Part shown: positions 8,307 through 17,470 of the stretch, in pieces
Position numbering within the stretch: the first letter of the stretch is position 1
How the letters are laid out: each line of letters starts with the position of its first letter
Source: Anaerococcus vaginimassiliensis
GTDB lineage: Bacteria > Bacillota > Clostridia > Tissierellales > Peptoniphilaceae
DNA length: 64,000 nucleotides
Reading direction: 5' to 3'
Assembly (NCBI RefSeq): GCF_900626155.1
Contig: NZ_LR130844.1
Coordinates: 62,001 to 126,000 of the forward strand
The notes under the pieces: generated by a model
Seen by the model: the letters and a program-made list of their open reading frames with translations, nothing else
What the model was told of the DNA's origin: nothing
Database searches by the model: none
Translations under genes and position numbers: made by a program

Positions 8307-9171
8307 AATTGATTTTAGACTTATTTATAATTTTTTCAATTTCTATATCTACTGCACTCATATAAGTTTTTCCAAATTTATGCAAATGAATCATAAGCAA
8401 ATATAGTTTGTAAAACTCAAGTCTAAGTATATACCCATCTTCAAGTGGGTATATTTTGTTGTATTCCTGGTAGAAATTCTTATCAAAACCAGAAAACACC
8501 ATGGAAATTCCTATATCAAACTCTCTATCACCAAACAAAGGTGATGGATCAAATATGGCAGGCTCTCCATTTTCTAGGAACATAAAATTACCTGCCCACA
8601 AATCTCCATGAAGAAGTGAAGGTCTACTCTTATGATCATCTAGGGATTTTTCTATGATTTCTCTTACCTTTTTGTAAGTTTCTAATCTCTCCTTGCCCCA
8701 TAGACCATTTTGTGATAATAAATTTGCCAATTTATCCATTCTCTCATTTAGAAAAATCTCTTTCCATGTATCCCTATAGGAATTGGAAAAAGAAATCTTG
8801 GATCCTTCATAGGAATAATCAAAGCCAAACTGACCGTTAGGATTTTCTACCCTATGCATTTTAGCTACTAGCTCAGCTAACTTCCTTTGATCTCCATCAA
8901 AAGCCTCCTCTAGGTATTCTAATAAAAGATAAGAATCATCTCCTACTTTCCCATCATTAATATATCTAGGTGCTCTTATATTATTTTCTTCAAATAACTT
9001 TAGACCCTCGATTTCACCTTGAAAGAAATTTTTTCGAGCATTCTTCTGAATCAAACAAAAATATATACCTTCGTCAGAATAAATCTTGTAAGCTTCGTTT
9101 ACATCTCCTCCGCTTAGTACCCTAACATCGTATATATTTTTAATCGGTAAATTATCAAAAATATCACCCAT
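8305..9171 (-). CDS. Fructosamine kinase family protein
   Basis: 288 residues from ATG 9171 (GAGG eight bases upstream; a GTG at 9180 would be too close to that site). The catalytic motif LLHGDLWAGNFMF followed by PAIFDPSPLFGDREFDIG is diagnostic of fructosamine-3-kinase/ketosamine-3-kinase proteins of the aminoglycoside phosphotransferase fold: HGDLWAGN is the catalytic loop and FDPS the metal-binding aspartate. These enzymes phosphorylate sugar-amine adducts so that the glycation breaks down. Substrate in this organism is not known. It follows marR after 88 bases on the same strand and ends at a terminator, so a two-gene unit controlled by MarR is possible. Confidence 0.88.
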   Translation of the reverse strand: MGDIFDNLPIKNIYDVRVLSGGDVNEAYKIYSDEGIYFCLIQKNARKNFFQGEIEGLKLFEENNIRAPRYINDGKVGDDSYLLLEYLEEAFDGDQRKLAELVAKMHRVENPNGQFGFDYSYEGSKISFSNSYRDTWKEIFLNERMDKLANLLSQNGLWGKERLETYKKVREIIEKSLDDHKSRPSLLHGDLWAGNFMFLENGEPAIFDPSPLFGDREFDIGISMVFSGFDKNFYQEYNKIYPLEDGYILRLEFYKLYLLMIHLHKFGKTYMSAVDIEIEKIINKSKIN

Positions 9172-9259
9172 AGACCTCACCTCGTATGTACAATATTTCT
9201 AGTCTAGCGTAGCTATAGATAAGAAATATTATTTTGTCAAAATCAAATATATTAATATA

Positions 9260-9709
9260 TCAAGGTTTTAACATATCCTTTTCCCATTTTGTAGTAGATT
9301 CAACCATCATTTTCATAAGTTGGTAAAATTTCTCTTGGTCTTCTTCGCTGATTCCCTCGACAGCATGGTCGATGAAATCCATAGACATATCTTCTACCTT
9401 ATCTAGTTTACTTCTACCCTTTTGAGAAAGAAATATTGACTTTTTCCTCATATCATCCGTATCGACTTTTCTTTCAATCAAACCATCTCTTTCAAGCCTA
9501 TCTAAAAGACCTGTCATTGTTGACTCTCTGATATGCATATTTTGAGCTAATTCTTTTTGGTTGATTGTTTCAGCCTTACTGATATGATACATAGCTACAC
9601 ATTGACTCCTAGTAACGCCATATTTAGCTACAACATTATTAAATGAGTCTGCCATCGCTTTCGATGCAATACTTATAGCAAATGCTATATCTTTTTCAAA
9701 ATCCATCAT
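9260..9709 (-). CDS. MarR family transcriptional regulator
   Basis: 149 residues with the winged-helix layout of MarR proteins: a helical dimerisation start, QKELAQNMHIRESTMTGLLDRLERDGLIERK as the helix-turn-helix plus recognition helix, a wing MRKKSIFLSQKGRSKL, and a C-terminal dimerisation helix. It has AAGGAG five bases before the ATG. A perfect 18-base palindrome lies between its promoter and its ribosome site, which predicts autorepression. Ligand unknown; the target may include the downstream fructosamine-kinase-like gene. Confidence 0.92.
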   Translation of the reverse strand: MMDFEKDIAFAISIASKAMADSFNNVVAKYGVTRSQCVAMYHISKAETINQKELAQNMHIRESTMTGLLDRLERDGLIERKVDTDDMRKKSIFLSQKGRSKLDKVEDMSMDFIDHAVEGISEEDQEKFYQLMKMMVESTTKWEKDMLKP

Positions 9710-9722
9710 AATAATCTCCTTA

Positions 9723-9740
9723 TTAGATATTAATATCTAA
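9723..9740 (-). promoter_or_regulatory. Candidate MarR operator
   Basis: The sequence TTAGATATTAATATCTAA is a perfect two-fold palindrome immediately upstream of the marR Shine-Dalgarno. MarR proteins usually bind 16-20-base palindromes at their own promoters. A binding regulator here would block elongation or ribosome access. Confidence 0.6.
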
Positions 9741-9750
9741 CCTAATTTCT

Positions 9751-9806
9751 CCGGAAAGTAACTCTTTCCAGTATATCATTATAGCAGCTTGGGTGGCTTT
9801 TGTAAA
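9751..9806 (-). promoter_or_regulatory. Promoter of marR with a leader hairpin
   Basis: On the minus strand TTTACA (9806-9801), 17 bases, then a perfect TATAAT (9783-9778). The start of the transcript can form the hairpin CTGGAAAG-AGTTA-CTTTCCGG (9771-9751) just before the operator palindrome. Confidence 0.7.
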
Positions 9807-9903
9807 ACATTGTTATTTTTCGTTACATCTTTTTATATTTATTATAAATTTTCATTAAATGTCTTAGATATCACATATATTTTACTAATTTTTCTCATAT
9901 TTA

Positions 9904-9937
9904 TAAAAAATAATAGAGTGAGTTGTATCTCACTCTA
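9904..9937 (-). terminator. Rho-independent terminator of the potABCD-capA operon
   Basis: TAGAGTGAG and CTCACTCTA form a 9-bp stem with a 6-base loop, followed by TTATTTTTT on the minus strand. Confidence 0.85.
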
Positions 9938-9942
9938 CTTTA

Positions 9943-11172
9943 CTATATTCCATTTTCTATAGTTTCTGTATTCATTTGATCAGCAAGATTTAATAAGTAT
10001 AAAGTTCCTTCATCAATAGATGATGCTTTTTCGTCATCTTCCAAATATGGTGTTGCAACAAAAGTTTTATCCAAAGTACCATATTCATCATAGCTTCTAT
10101 CAACAACTGTTGAGTGATAACGAGAAGATTTGATATTGGCTTTATTTTTACCGATTTTTTCAATATTTGCTTCTACTAATAACCCTTGCTCTACCCTGTA
10201 ATCACCTTCAAATGCTTCTGCCTTTTGGTTTGATAGGAGATTACCTAGAGAATAATATATTATTCCCTTTCTGCCATCTTTACTTTCATATTCTTCCATT
10301 GGTTGGATGACGTGAGGGTGATTTCCAATAACCATATCAGCTCCCCAGTCTATCATATCTCTTGCAAGTTCTATTTGATATTCTTCTGGATAAGAAGAAT
10401 ATTCCACTCCCCAATGTGGATATACAACTATAAAGTCGACTTTATCTTTTACCTCGCTTATATCTTCTTTTATCTTTTCACTATCTAACCTATTAACCAT
10501 CTCTTCTTTTTCTTTAGTATCAAGGAGAAAATCTAGTCCATTTAAGCTTTCCGCATAGGAAAATATAGCTATTTTTATACCATTTACTTCTTTTATTATA
10601 TATGGAGTGTACTTATCTTTGCTAGTGCCAACATGACTAATATCGTGACTTTCTATAGCGTCAATAGTTGACTTAAGTCCATCTATACCTGTATCTAGGG
10701 CGTGATTGTTAGCCGTTGTCATGACATCTACCCCCATATCTTTTAAGGATAGGTATATATCTTCGCTTGAGTTAAAGGTAGGGTAACCTGAAAGTTCCAT
10801 ATTAGGATTTACAGAAAATTCATTGTTAACCATAAAAAAATCATAGTCTTTGGCAAATTCTTTTAAGTCTGAAAAGCATGGCGAATAATCATAGCTTTCC
10901 CAACCACCATAACTTAGAGCGTAATCGTTTATTGGCATATGAGGAAGGATATCTCCTCCAAAAAGGAGTTTTGCTTCTTTTTTCTCTTTTAAAGATTTAT
11001 CCTCTTTTTCATCTAATGATTTTTCTGTTTTATCTTCATTTTTTACATCTTCTATTGCCTGTTCTATAGCCTTATCCATTTCACTGGTATTTTTACTTGC
11101 TTTGTTAGTACAAGCTACTAAAAATACCAAGGCTAGGATAAGAAAAGATATTTTTTTAATAAATTTGTTCAT
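9943..11172 (-). CDS. CapA family lipoprotein (poly-gamma-glutamate synthesis/metallophosphatase type)
   Basis: 409 residues. Signal peptide with lipobox LVAC (Cys21), then an acidic/lysine-rich linker, then a CapA/PGA_cap domain: LLFGGDILPH, NNEFSV, TTANNHALDTG and IGNHPHVIQPME are the metal-ligand motifs of the calcineurin-like metallophosphatase fold. CapA proteins act in capsular poly-gamma-glutamate export or anchoring, but many homologues have no known substrate and no capB/capC is present here. The start is 3 bases after the potD stop, so it is cotranscribed with the polyamine transporter. An outer-surface role linked to polyamines is inference. Confidence 0.88.
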   Translation of the reverse strand: MNKFIKKISFLILALVFLVACTNKASKNTSEMDKAIEQAIEDVKNEDKTEKSLDEKEDKSLKEKKEAKLLFGGDILPHMPINDYALSYGGWESYDYSPCFSDLKEFAKDYDFFMVNNEFSVNPNMELSGYPTFNSSEDIYLSLKDMGVDVMTTANNHALDTGIDGLKSTIDAIESHDISHVGTSKDKYTPYIIKEVNGIKIAIFSYAESLNGLDFLLDTKEKEEMVNRLDSEKIKEDISEVKDKVDFIVVYPHWGVEYSSYPEEYQIELARDMIDWGADMVIGNHPHVIQPMEEYESKDGRKGIIYYSLGNLLSNQKAEAFEGDYRVEQGLLVEANIEKIGKNKANIKSSRYHSTVVDRSYDEYGTLDKTFVATPYLEDDEKASSIDEGTLYLLNLADQMNTETIENGI

Positions 11173-11175
11173 AAT

Positions 11176-12255
11176 TTACTCCGCTTGTGGAGATATCTTA
11201 AGGTCTAAGAAAAGATCATTATATAAAATTGTGCTTTCCTTATCCAAGGCCTTAAACACCTCGAGTTTGTCTATTACATCATCATCTGGATACAATGTCT
11301 TATCATTTCTTGCCTCTGGATCAATTAAATCCAAGGCTTTTTTGTTTGGGGTAGCATACCAAATATAATCAGCGTTTTGAGCGGCATTTTCTGGCTCCAA
11401 CATGAAGTTTATAAAAGCATAGGCTGCCTTTTGATTTTTACTAGTTTTAGGAATAACCATAGTATCAAACCAAATATTAGATCCTTCTTTTGGTATAGCA
11501 TATGAAAGATTTTCGTTAGATTCTATTGCACTTGATGCATCACCAGAGAAAGTTATACCTACATTTGCCTCTTCAAGAGCCATATACATTCTAATTTCAT
11601 CTGCGAGGATTGCTTTTACATTTCCCATAAAACCAATAAGCTCATTTCTAATTTCGACAAGCTTTTTAGGGTCAGTTGTATTTAGGCTAAGATTGTTTGC
11701 CAATAGTCCTATACCAAGTGTTTCTCTTGCACCATCAAAACTAAGGATTTCACCTTCAAATTTCTTATCCCATAAGTTTTTCCAAGAAGAGAAATCTGAT
11801 TCTTCATATTTTTTAGTGTTATAGACTATACCAAATGTACCCCATAGGTATGGAATAGAATATTCATTGCCCGGATCATAGGCAACATCTAGAAACCTTT
11901 CGTCTATATTATCGAGACCTACGATTTTCTTATGGTCTAGCTTTTCCAAAAGTCCTTGGTCTCTCATCATTTCAACTGCATACTCACTTGGGATACAAAT
12001 ATCGAAATTTGTAGACTTTTGTTTTATCTTAGTAATCATCGCTTCATTAGAATCGTAAGTTTCCATAACAATCTTGTAGCCTGATTCCTCTTCAAATTTA
12101 TCAATCAAGTCCGGATCGATATAATCACCCCAATTATATAAATATAAAGTATTAGAATCTGAAATTTGTCCATTTCCAACAATAAGAATCTTTGCTGCAA
12201 ATAATAGGGCGATCGCAAGTAAAGATGATAGGAAAAATTTATATAACTTATTCAT
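11176..12255 (-). CDS. potD: Spermidine/putrescine-binding protein PotD
   Basis: 359 residues. Periplasmic-binding-protein-type extracellular receptor: TLYLYNWGDYIDPDLIDKFEEESG is the classical PotD/PotF entry, followed by DICIPSEYAVEMM, IPYLWGTFGIVYN and FDTMVIPKTSKN. The N-terminal hydrophobic segment (about 7-27) has no lipobox cysteine, so this receptor is probably anchored by an uncleaved signal or released, which is unusual for a Gram-positive solute-binding protein. It overlaps potC by 8 bases and lies in the order potA-potB-potC-potD, as in many bacteria. Exact polyamine preference cannot be read from the sequence. Confidence 0.93.
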   Translation of the reverse strand: MNKLYKFFLSSLLAIALLFAAKILIVGNGQISDSNTLYLYNWGDYIDPDLIDKFEEESGYKIVMETYDSNEAMITKIKQKSTNFDICIPSEYAVEMMRDQGLLEKLDHKKIVGLDNIDERFLDVAYDPGNEYSIPYLWGTFGIVYNTKKYEESDFSSWKNLWDKKFEGEILSFDGARETLGIGLLANNLSLNTTDPKKLVEIRNELIGFMGNVKAILADEIRMYMALEEANVGITFSGDASSAIESNENLSYAIPKEGSNIWFDTMVIPKTSKNQKAAYAFINFMLEPENAAQNADYIWYATPNKKALDLIDPEARNDKTLYPDDDVIDKLEVFKALDKESTILYNDLFLDLKISPQAE

Positions 12256-13054
12256 TGACTGCTCTCCTTTTTACAAAAGTATTTTCTTTCTGACTAATGA
12301 TGTAATATATTACTACAAGTAATAAAGATATTATAAACATTAGCGTAGAAAGAGCATTTATTTCAAGAGAAATCCCTGTCCTAACTCTAGAATAAATCTC
12401 GACAGATAAGGTTGTAAACCCTGAGCCTGTTACAAAAAATGTTACAGCAAAATCATCCAAAGAATAAGTTAAAGCCATGAAAAATCCTGTCAAAACCCCT
12501 CCAGTGATATTTGGAAGAATTATTTTATTTAATATAGTAAAATCACTCGCTCCCAAATCCTCTGCTGCAAGAATCATCGATTCATTTAAGGCATAAAGTC
12601 TAGGAAGAACCATAAGTACAACTATGGGAATGGAAAATGCAATATGAGATAATAGCACAGTCATAAAACCCATAGGAATTTTTATTAAAAATGTAAAAAG
12701 AACTAAAAATGATGCACCCATCATAACATCAGGCATTACCATTAGTACTGAGTTAAAGTTTAGTATTCTTTTTCTTGCTTTTTCATTTTTTAGATAATAA
12801 ATCGCTATAGCTCCAATAGTTCCAATTATGGTAGCTATGAGTGATGACAATAGTCCAAGTATTATCGTGTTTATTACAATAACCCAAAGCCTAGTATCTT
12901 TGAATACCTCTTGGTAATGGGATAGGGAAAATCCATCAAAACTATTCATATTGTTACCACTATTAAATGAATAAAATATAAGATAAGCTATAGGTAAATA
13001 TAAAAGGATAAAAATAAATACTAGATACAAATATGATTTTTTAAATTTTTTCAT
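12248..13054 (-). CDS. potC: Polyamine ABC transporter permease PotC
   Basis: 268 residues, six predicted membrane segments of the MetI-like permease fold. The EAA loop, which contacts the ATPase, is ESMILAAEDLGASDFTILNKIILPNITGG. Placement after potB (2 bases apart) and before potD (8-base overlap) identifies it as the second permease subunit. It imports spermidine/putrescine with PotA, PotB and PotD. Confidence 0.93.
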   Translation of the reverse strand: MKKFKKSYLYLVFIFILLYLPIAYLIFYSFNSGNNMNSFDGFSLSHYQEVFKDTRLWVIVINTIILGLLSSLIATIIGTIGAIAIYYLKNEKARKRILNFNSVLMVMPDVMMGASFLVLFTFLIKIPMGFMTVLLSHIAFSIPIVVLMVLPRLYALNESMILAAEDLGASDFTILNKIILPNITGGVLTGFFMALTYSLDDFAVTFFVTGSGFTTLSVEIYSRVRTGISLEINALSTLMFIISLLLVVIYYIISQKENTFVKRRAVNE

Positions 13055-13056
13055 AA

Positions 13057-13854
13057 TTATCTATTATCCTTTCTTAAATTAAGTAAACTCATTACCACGA
13101 ACATTAAAACTATAAGGACAAGTCCAATTGTCGCACCCATGCCCCAGTTTTGAGTTACTAGGTAGTGCTCTTCTACAGCTGTACCTAGCGTTATAATTTT
13201 ATTTCCACCGATTATCCTTGTTATTAAAAATAGTGATAAGGAAGGAATGAATACTGCTTGGCTACCTGCTATTACCCCATCCATTGATAAAGGTAAAACC
13301 ACCTTTCTAAATGTCTGCCACTTGCTTGCTCCCAAATCTTCACTTGCTATCATGTATTCGTTTGGAATTGAATCTAAGGACCTAAAGATTGGTAGAATCA
13401 TAAATGGTAGCTCAACGTAAGAAGCAACTAATACAAAGGCTGGATTTGTGAAAAGTAAGCCAGAACTTGCCATACCAAATATTTCTGCAATCGGTCCGTT
13501 TTTACTTAAAAGTCCAATAAAAGCGTAGGCTTTTAATAGTAAGTTTATCCATGTTGGCAAAGTTACTAGAAGTAGCAAAAACTCTTTGTTCTTTGAATTT
13601 GTCAAAAAATATGCAAATGGATATGACAACAATAGAGTTGTTATCGTTATGAGAAAGGCTGTTAAAAATGAATTTAGGGTCATTTTTATATAATTTCCTG
13701 ATGAAAAATAGGAAATATAATTATCAAATGTGAAGTTGCCGTATATATCAAAGAAAGATTGGTAGAATAGTAGTCCTATTGGAACGATAATAAATAGAAC
13801 AATCCACATATAATAAATTATAGATAATCCCTTATACTTTTTATTCATCATCAT
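13057..13854 (-). CDS. potB: Polyamine ABC transporter permease PotB
   Basis: 265 residues, six predicted membrane segments. EAA loop: [29 protein letters not shown]. The sequence begins with a hydrophobic segment following [11 protein letters not shown]; the start overlaps the potA end by 14 bases, so translation is coupled. Forms the transmembrane channel with PotC. Confidence 0.93.
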   Translation of the reverse strand: MMMNKKYKGLSIIYYMWIVLFIIVPIGLLFYQSFFDIYGNFTFDNYISYFSSGNYIKMTLNSFLTAFLITITTLLLSYPFAYFLTNSKNKEFLLLLVTLPTWINLLLKAYAFIGLLSKNGPIAEIFGMASSGLLFTNPAFVLVASYVELPFMILPIFRSLDSIPNEYMIASEDLGASKWQTFRKVVLPLSMDGVIAGSQAVFIPSLSLFLITRIIGGNKIITLGTAVEEHYLVTQNWGMGATIGLVLIVLMFVVMSLLNLRKDNR

Positions 13855-14953
13855 CTCCTAGAGAGTATTTCTCAATTCTCTTGTCAAAATCATCTTCAGA
13901 TTCATTAAATCTCATAACGTGAATATCACTAGGATCAATAGTTATACCAACTGTATCGCCTTCTTCAAATTTTTTGGTAGTATGGATTTTCCACCTAAAG
14001 TCATCTTCGTCATAGCAGATTAATTCGTTAAATACTCCTCTAAACATGACATTATCTACTGTCATCTTTATATCAGTATCTTCAGATTTAGATACAGAAA
14101 TATCTTCTGGTCTGATTACAACTTCTACCTTTTCACCCTTTGGTATACCAGCATCTTCGCAAGAAAATACTTTATTAGAAAACTCTACCAAGTAGTCATC
14201 TTTCATAACTGCATCTAGAATATTTGATTCTCCAATAAACTCCGCCACATACCTATTGATTGGTTCATCATAAATATCTGTAGGTGATCCTGACTGAACA
14301 ATTTCCCCCTTATCCATTACAAATATTTCATCTGACAAAGCGAGGGCCTCTTCTTGGTCGTGAGTTACAAATACAAAGGTAATCCCAAGTTCCCATTGTA
14401 AATTAGATAGTAAAACTTGCATGGATTTTCTAAGTTTCATATCTAGGGCAGATAAGGGTTCATCAAGTAACAGCACATCAGGTCTATTTACTATTGCTCT
14501 AGCTATTGCGACCCTTTGCCTTTGCCCTCCTGACATTTGAGATATTTTTCTTTTCTCAAAACCAGAAAGATTTACCATTTCCAAAGCTTTCTTAACTTCT
14601 TCATCTATAACCTTTTTATCTACTTTTTTAATATTTAATCCAAAAGCCACATTTTCATAAACATTCATATGGGGAAATAGTGAATAATTTTGAAAAACTG
14701 TATTTACAGTTCTCTTGTTGGCAGGAGTATCATTCACATTTTCTCCATTTATATATACATCGCCACTTGTTTGGTCTACAAAACCTGCTATTATGTTTAA
14801 TATAGTAGTCTTGCCGCAACCAGATGGTCCCAAAAGAGTGTAGAATTTGCCCTTTTCTAGCTCTAAGTCCACAGTTTTTAAAACTAATTCGTCATCGTAG
14901 CTTTTGCTTACAGACTTTAAGACTACACTCATATCTTTATAATTATTTTCCAT
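13841..14953 (-). CDS. potA: Polyamine ABC transporter ATP-binding protein PotA
   Basis: 370 residues. Walker [11 protein letters not shown]-loop [11 protein letters not shown], signature [14 protein letters not shown], Walker [12 protein letters not shown] and the H-loop FVTHDQEEA are all present, followed by a C-terminal TOBE-type regulatory domain. It is the first gene of potABCD-capA. It energises polyamine import at the inner face of the membrane. Confidence 0.94.
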   Translation of the reverse strand: MENNYKDMSVVLKSVSKSYDDELVLKTVDLELEKGKFYTLLGPSGCGKTTILNIIAGFVDQTSGDVYINGENVNDTPANKRTVNTVFQNYSLFPHMNVYENVAFGLNIKKVDKKVIDEEVKKALEMVNLSGFEKRKISQMSGGQRQRVAIARAIVNRPDVLLLDEPLSALDMKLRKSMQVLLSNLQWELGITFVFVTHDQEEALALSDEIFVMDKGEIVQSGSPTDIYDEPINRYVAEFIGESNILDAVMKDDYLVEFSNKVFSCEDAGIPKGEKVEVVIRPEDISVSKSEDTDIKMTVDNVMFRGVFNELICYDEDDFRWKIHTTKKFEEGDTVGITIDPSDIHVMRFNESEDDFDKRIEKYSLGDDDE

Positions 14954-14984
14954 AGGCTACCTACTTTCTTATATCTATAAAATG

Positions 14985-15012
14985 AGTATACCATACATTA
15001 TTGATAATTTTT
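14985..15012 (-). promoter_or_regulatory. Candidate extended -10 promoter of the pot operon
   Basis: On the minus strand TGG-TATACT gives an extended -10 element about 35 bases upstream of potA. A consensus -35 is not seen. The divergent cysteine desulfidase promoter lies about 70 bases away, so the two units could share a regulator. Confidence 0.35.
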
Positions 15013-15051
15013 AATATATTTGGTATTTCTTTTTATAATAACAAATACTGC

Positions 15052-15080
15052 TTGCATATAGAAAACGTTTGTATTATAAT
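15052..15080 (+). promoter_or_regulatory. Promoter of the cysteine desulfidase gene, with cre-like core
   Basis: TTGCAT (15052-15057), 17 bases, TATAAT (15075-15080). The spacer contains the palindrome AAACGTTT, the core of CcpA catabolite-responsive elements, placing a possible repressor site between the two promoter boxes. A weak ATATACA/TGTATAT hairpin follows in the leader. Confidence 0.6.
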
Positions 15081-15140
15081 TGGAGTGGATATATACATGA
15101 TTTTTGTATATTTTAACTTAGTAATTAGTAAGGATAATTT

Positions 15141-16415
15141 ATGTGTAATAGTAAAGAATATATAGAAATAATAAAAAAAGAATTAATCCCTGCCTTTGGA
15201 TGTACAGAGCCAATAGCCATAGCCTTTGCCTCTGCAAAAGCTTCTGAAACACTTGGTTCTACTCCAAAAAAGTTAATAGCTAGTCTTTCAAGTAATATTA
15301 TAAAAAACGCAAATTCAGTTACAGTTCCTGGAACAAACGGCAGAAAAGGAATAGAAATCTCCCTTGCTGCTGGCGCCCTTTTAGCTGATTCGTCAAAAGG
15401 TCTTGAGCTATTAAGTGGTATAGATAAAAATAAACTTTCCTTGTGCGATAAAATGATAGAAGATGGCTCAATTGAAGTAAGCCTTGCCAAAGATAAGGCT
15501 GAACTTTTCATTGAAGTAACCTGTATAAATGATGATTCTACGGCAAGTGTAACAATCTTAGATAGCCACACAAATATAGTAAAAATCGTAAAAGATAGGA
15601 AAATCATTTTCAAAAAACCAACAAATGAAAGTGAATTTGAGAAGTTTGATTTCTCTTTTGATAAAATTTATGACTTTGCTAAAAATTGTGATTATGGAGA
15701 AATCAAAGAAATATTGGATAGGCAAATTTCTTATAATAAAAAAATCGCAGATGAAGGTTTAGATAATGATTGGGGTGCTAACATTGGAAAATTAATATTA
15801 AATAACGAATCGTCAAATTATTATGAAAAACTAGCTGCTTTTGCAGCTGCAGGATCTGATGCTAGAATGAACGGGTGTGAGCTTCCTGTTGTTATAAATT
15901 CTGGTTCTGGCAACCAAGGGATAACAACATCTGTCCCAATATTATTATATGCTAATGATAATGGATTTTCTGACGATGACCTGTACAGGGCTTTGATATT
16001 TTCAAATCTAATCTCATTATATATTAAAAGTGAAGTAGGAAAACTATCTGCCTATTGTGGAGTTGTATCTGCCTCCGCAGCATCAATATCATCAATTGCT
16101 TTTATAAATAATGAGGATAAAAAAATAGTTGAAGAAACTATAACAAACGCCCTAGCAGTCAATTCTGGTATTATTTGTGACGGTGCAAAATCATCTTGTG
16201 CTATGAAGATTGCATCAAGCATTAGAAATGCATCCCTTGCTTACCTTCAGGCAAAATCAGATAATTCATTTGAAGTTGGCGATGGTATTGTAAAAGAAAA
16301 TATAGACAAAACTATCGAAACTGTAGGTCACATTGCTAAATATGGTATGAAAACAACAGATGAAGTTGTCCTTAGCGAAATGATTGGTGATAGCTCTTAT
16401 AAAAAAGAAAATTAA
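15141..16415 (+). CDS. L-cysteine desulfidase family protein (UPF0597)
   Basis: 424 residues, full length for the family (about 430). Near the start GCTEP (Cys21) corresponds to the catalytic cysteine of archaeal L-cysteine desulfidase, and the later cysteines in SAYCGVV and GIICDGAKSSCAMK match the ligands of its [4Fe-4S] cluster. The reaction releases sulfide, ammonia and pyruvate from L-cysteine; bacterial members (YhaM/CyuA) support anaerobic cysteine catabolism. Single gene, SD AAGGA before ATG, ending at a terminator shared with the convergent dehydrogenase. A serine dehydratase-like activity is an alternative. Confidence 0.9.
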   Translation: MCNSKEYIEIIKKELIPAFGCTEPIAIAFASAKASETLGSTPKKLIASLSSNIIKNANSVTVPGTNGRKGIEISLAAGALLADSSKGLELLSGIDKNKLSLCDKMIEDGSIEVSLAKDKAELFIEVTCINDDSTASVTILDSHTNIVKIVKDRKIIFKKPTNESEFEKFDFSFDKIYDFAKNCDYGEIKEILDRQISYNKKIADEGLDNDWGANIGKLILNNESSNYYEKLAAFAAAGSDARMNGCELPVVINSGSGNQGITTSVPILLYANDNGFSDDDLYRALIFSNLISLYIKSEVGKLSAYCGVVSASAASISSIAFINNEDKKIVEETITNALAVNSGIICDGAKSSCAMKIASSIRNASLAYLQAKSDNSFEVGDGIVKENIDKTIETVGHIAKYGMKTTDEVVLSEMIGDSSYKKEN

Positions 16416-16424
16416 ATCCATTAA

Positions 16425-16470
16425 ATATCCCCCCAATCTTAAAATATAATAGTAAGATTTGAGGGGATAT
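16425..16470. terminator. Terminator hairpin between convergent genes
   Basis: A long imperfect inverted repeat (ATATCCCCCCAATCTTA against TAAGATTTGAGGGGATAT) lies between the desulfidase stop and the dehydrogenase stop. It probably serves both strands; the T-tract is poor. Confidence 0.65.
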
Positions 16471-16483
16471 TAATTTAATATAG

Positions 16484-17431
16484 TTACTTATTTATTACTT
16501 CTAAGGCTAATTTATAATTATCGTTTAGGTCTTGGCATGATTTGTCGAACATTTTTTGTTCCCTATCATCTATTGGCATTTCTAGGATTTTTTCTGCTCC
16601 ATTTTTGCCAATTATAGTTGGAACACCTGTATATAGTCCTTCGTTATTATACTCTCCATTTAAGTAGCTTGATGCCATCAACACTCTTTTTTCATCAAGT
16701 AAGATCGCCTTAGTAAAGGCAAGCAGACAATTTGCTATACCAAAGTGTGTAGCTCCTTTACCTTTTATAATCTTAAAGGCCTTATCTCTAATTAACTCAC
16801 CAACTTCATCTTTGTAATCATCGTCTATTTTATCTATAAATTCTCTAATATTAATTCCATTTACATTGGCATTTGACCAAACAGCTACAGAAGAATTTCC
16901 ATGTTCGCCTATTACATAAGCGTTTATATCAGAAACATTCAATTTACTTTCTAAGGCTAAATATTGGTTAAATCTTGCAGTATCTAGGCTTGTTCCTGTT
17001 CCAACGATTTTTTCTTTAGGGAAACCAGATACTTCAGCAACGACTCTAGCAATTACATCTACTGGATTTGTCGCAAGTAAAATTACCCCGTCGTAACCAG
17101 CTTCTACAACTTGTGGGATAGTATCAACTACCATTTGGCTCGCTATTTTTATATCATTTAATCTATTTACAAGATTTTTTTGACTATTACCATAGGCAAG
17201 AACAACCAAATCTGCATCCTTGCAGTCTTCAAATGTTCCGGTTTTAACTATAGTAGGTGATGATGTTAGAACTGTTGCATCTAGTAAGTCATTTACATCA
17301 GCAAGTTCCTTATCTTTTCTAATATCAATTATAGCTAGCTCTGTAGCAAGGCCAGAATTAATTAAGGCGAAAGCATAAGAACTTCCTACAAAACCATCTC
17401 CTATAAGTACAACTTTATTTCCATTACTCAT
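16484..17431 (-). CDS. L-lactate dehydrogenase family protein with unusual substrate loop
   Basis: 315 residues with the LDH/MDH fold: NAD-binding GDGFVGSS near the start, ATNPVDV, the GTGTSLDTARFN segment carrying the conserved Asp and Arg, and the catalytic His in GEHGNS. The substrate-specificity loop is atypical: LDHs normally read Q-x-PGETR, whereas here it is Q-K-NLVN-R. Gln and Arg remain, but the PGE triad is gone, recalling L-2-hydroxyisocaproate dehydrogenases. Expected reaction: NADH-dependent reduction of pyruvate or a bulkier 2-oxoacid. Start ATG has AGGAGG. Rex-like palindromes upstream predict control by the NADH/NAD ratio. Confidence 0.8.
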   Translation of the reverse strand: MSNGNKVVLIGDGFVGSSYAFALINSGLATELAIIDIRKDKELADVNDLLDATVLTSSPTIVKTGTFEDCKDADLVVLAYGNSQKNLVNRLNDIKIASQMVVDTIPQVVEAGYDGVILLATNPVDVIARVVAEVSGFPKEKIVGTGTSLDTARFNQYLALESKLNVSDINAYVIGEHGNSSVAVWSNANVNGINIREFIDKIDDDYKDEVGELIRDKAFKIIKGKGATHFGIANCLLAFTKAILLDEKRVLMASSYLNGEYNNEGLYTGVPTIIGKNGAEKILEMPIDDREQKMFDKSCQDLNDNYKLALEVINK

Positions 17432-17470
17432 AATTTCCTCCTGAATAATTATTTTAAACGTACCTACTTA

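Noticed and set aside
15125-15613. Open frame antisense to the cysteine desulfidase
   Set aside because: No SD, and the desulfidase on the other strand has clear family motifs.
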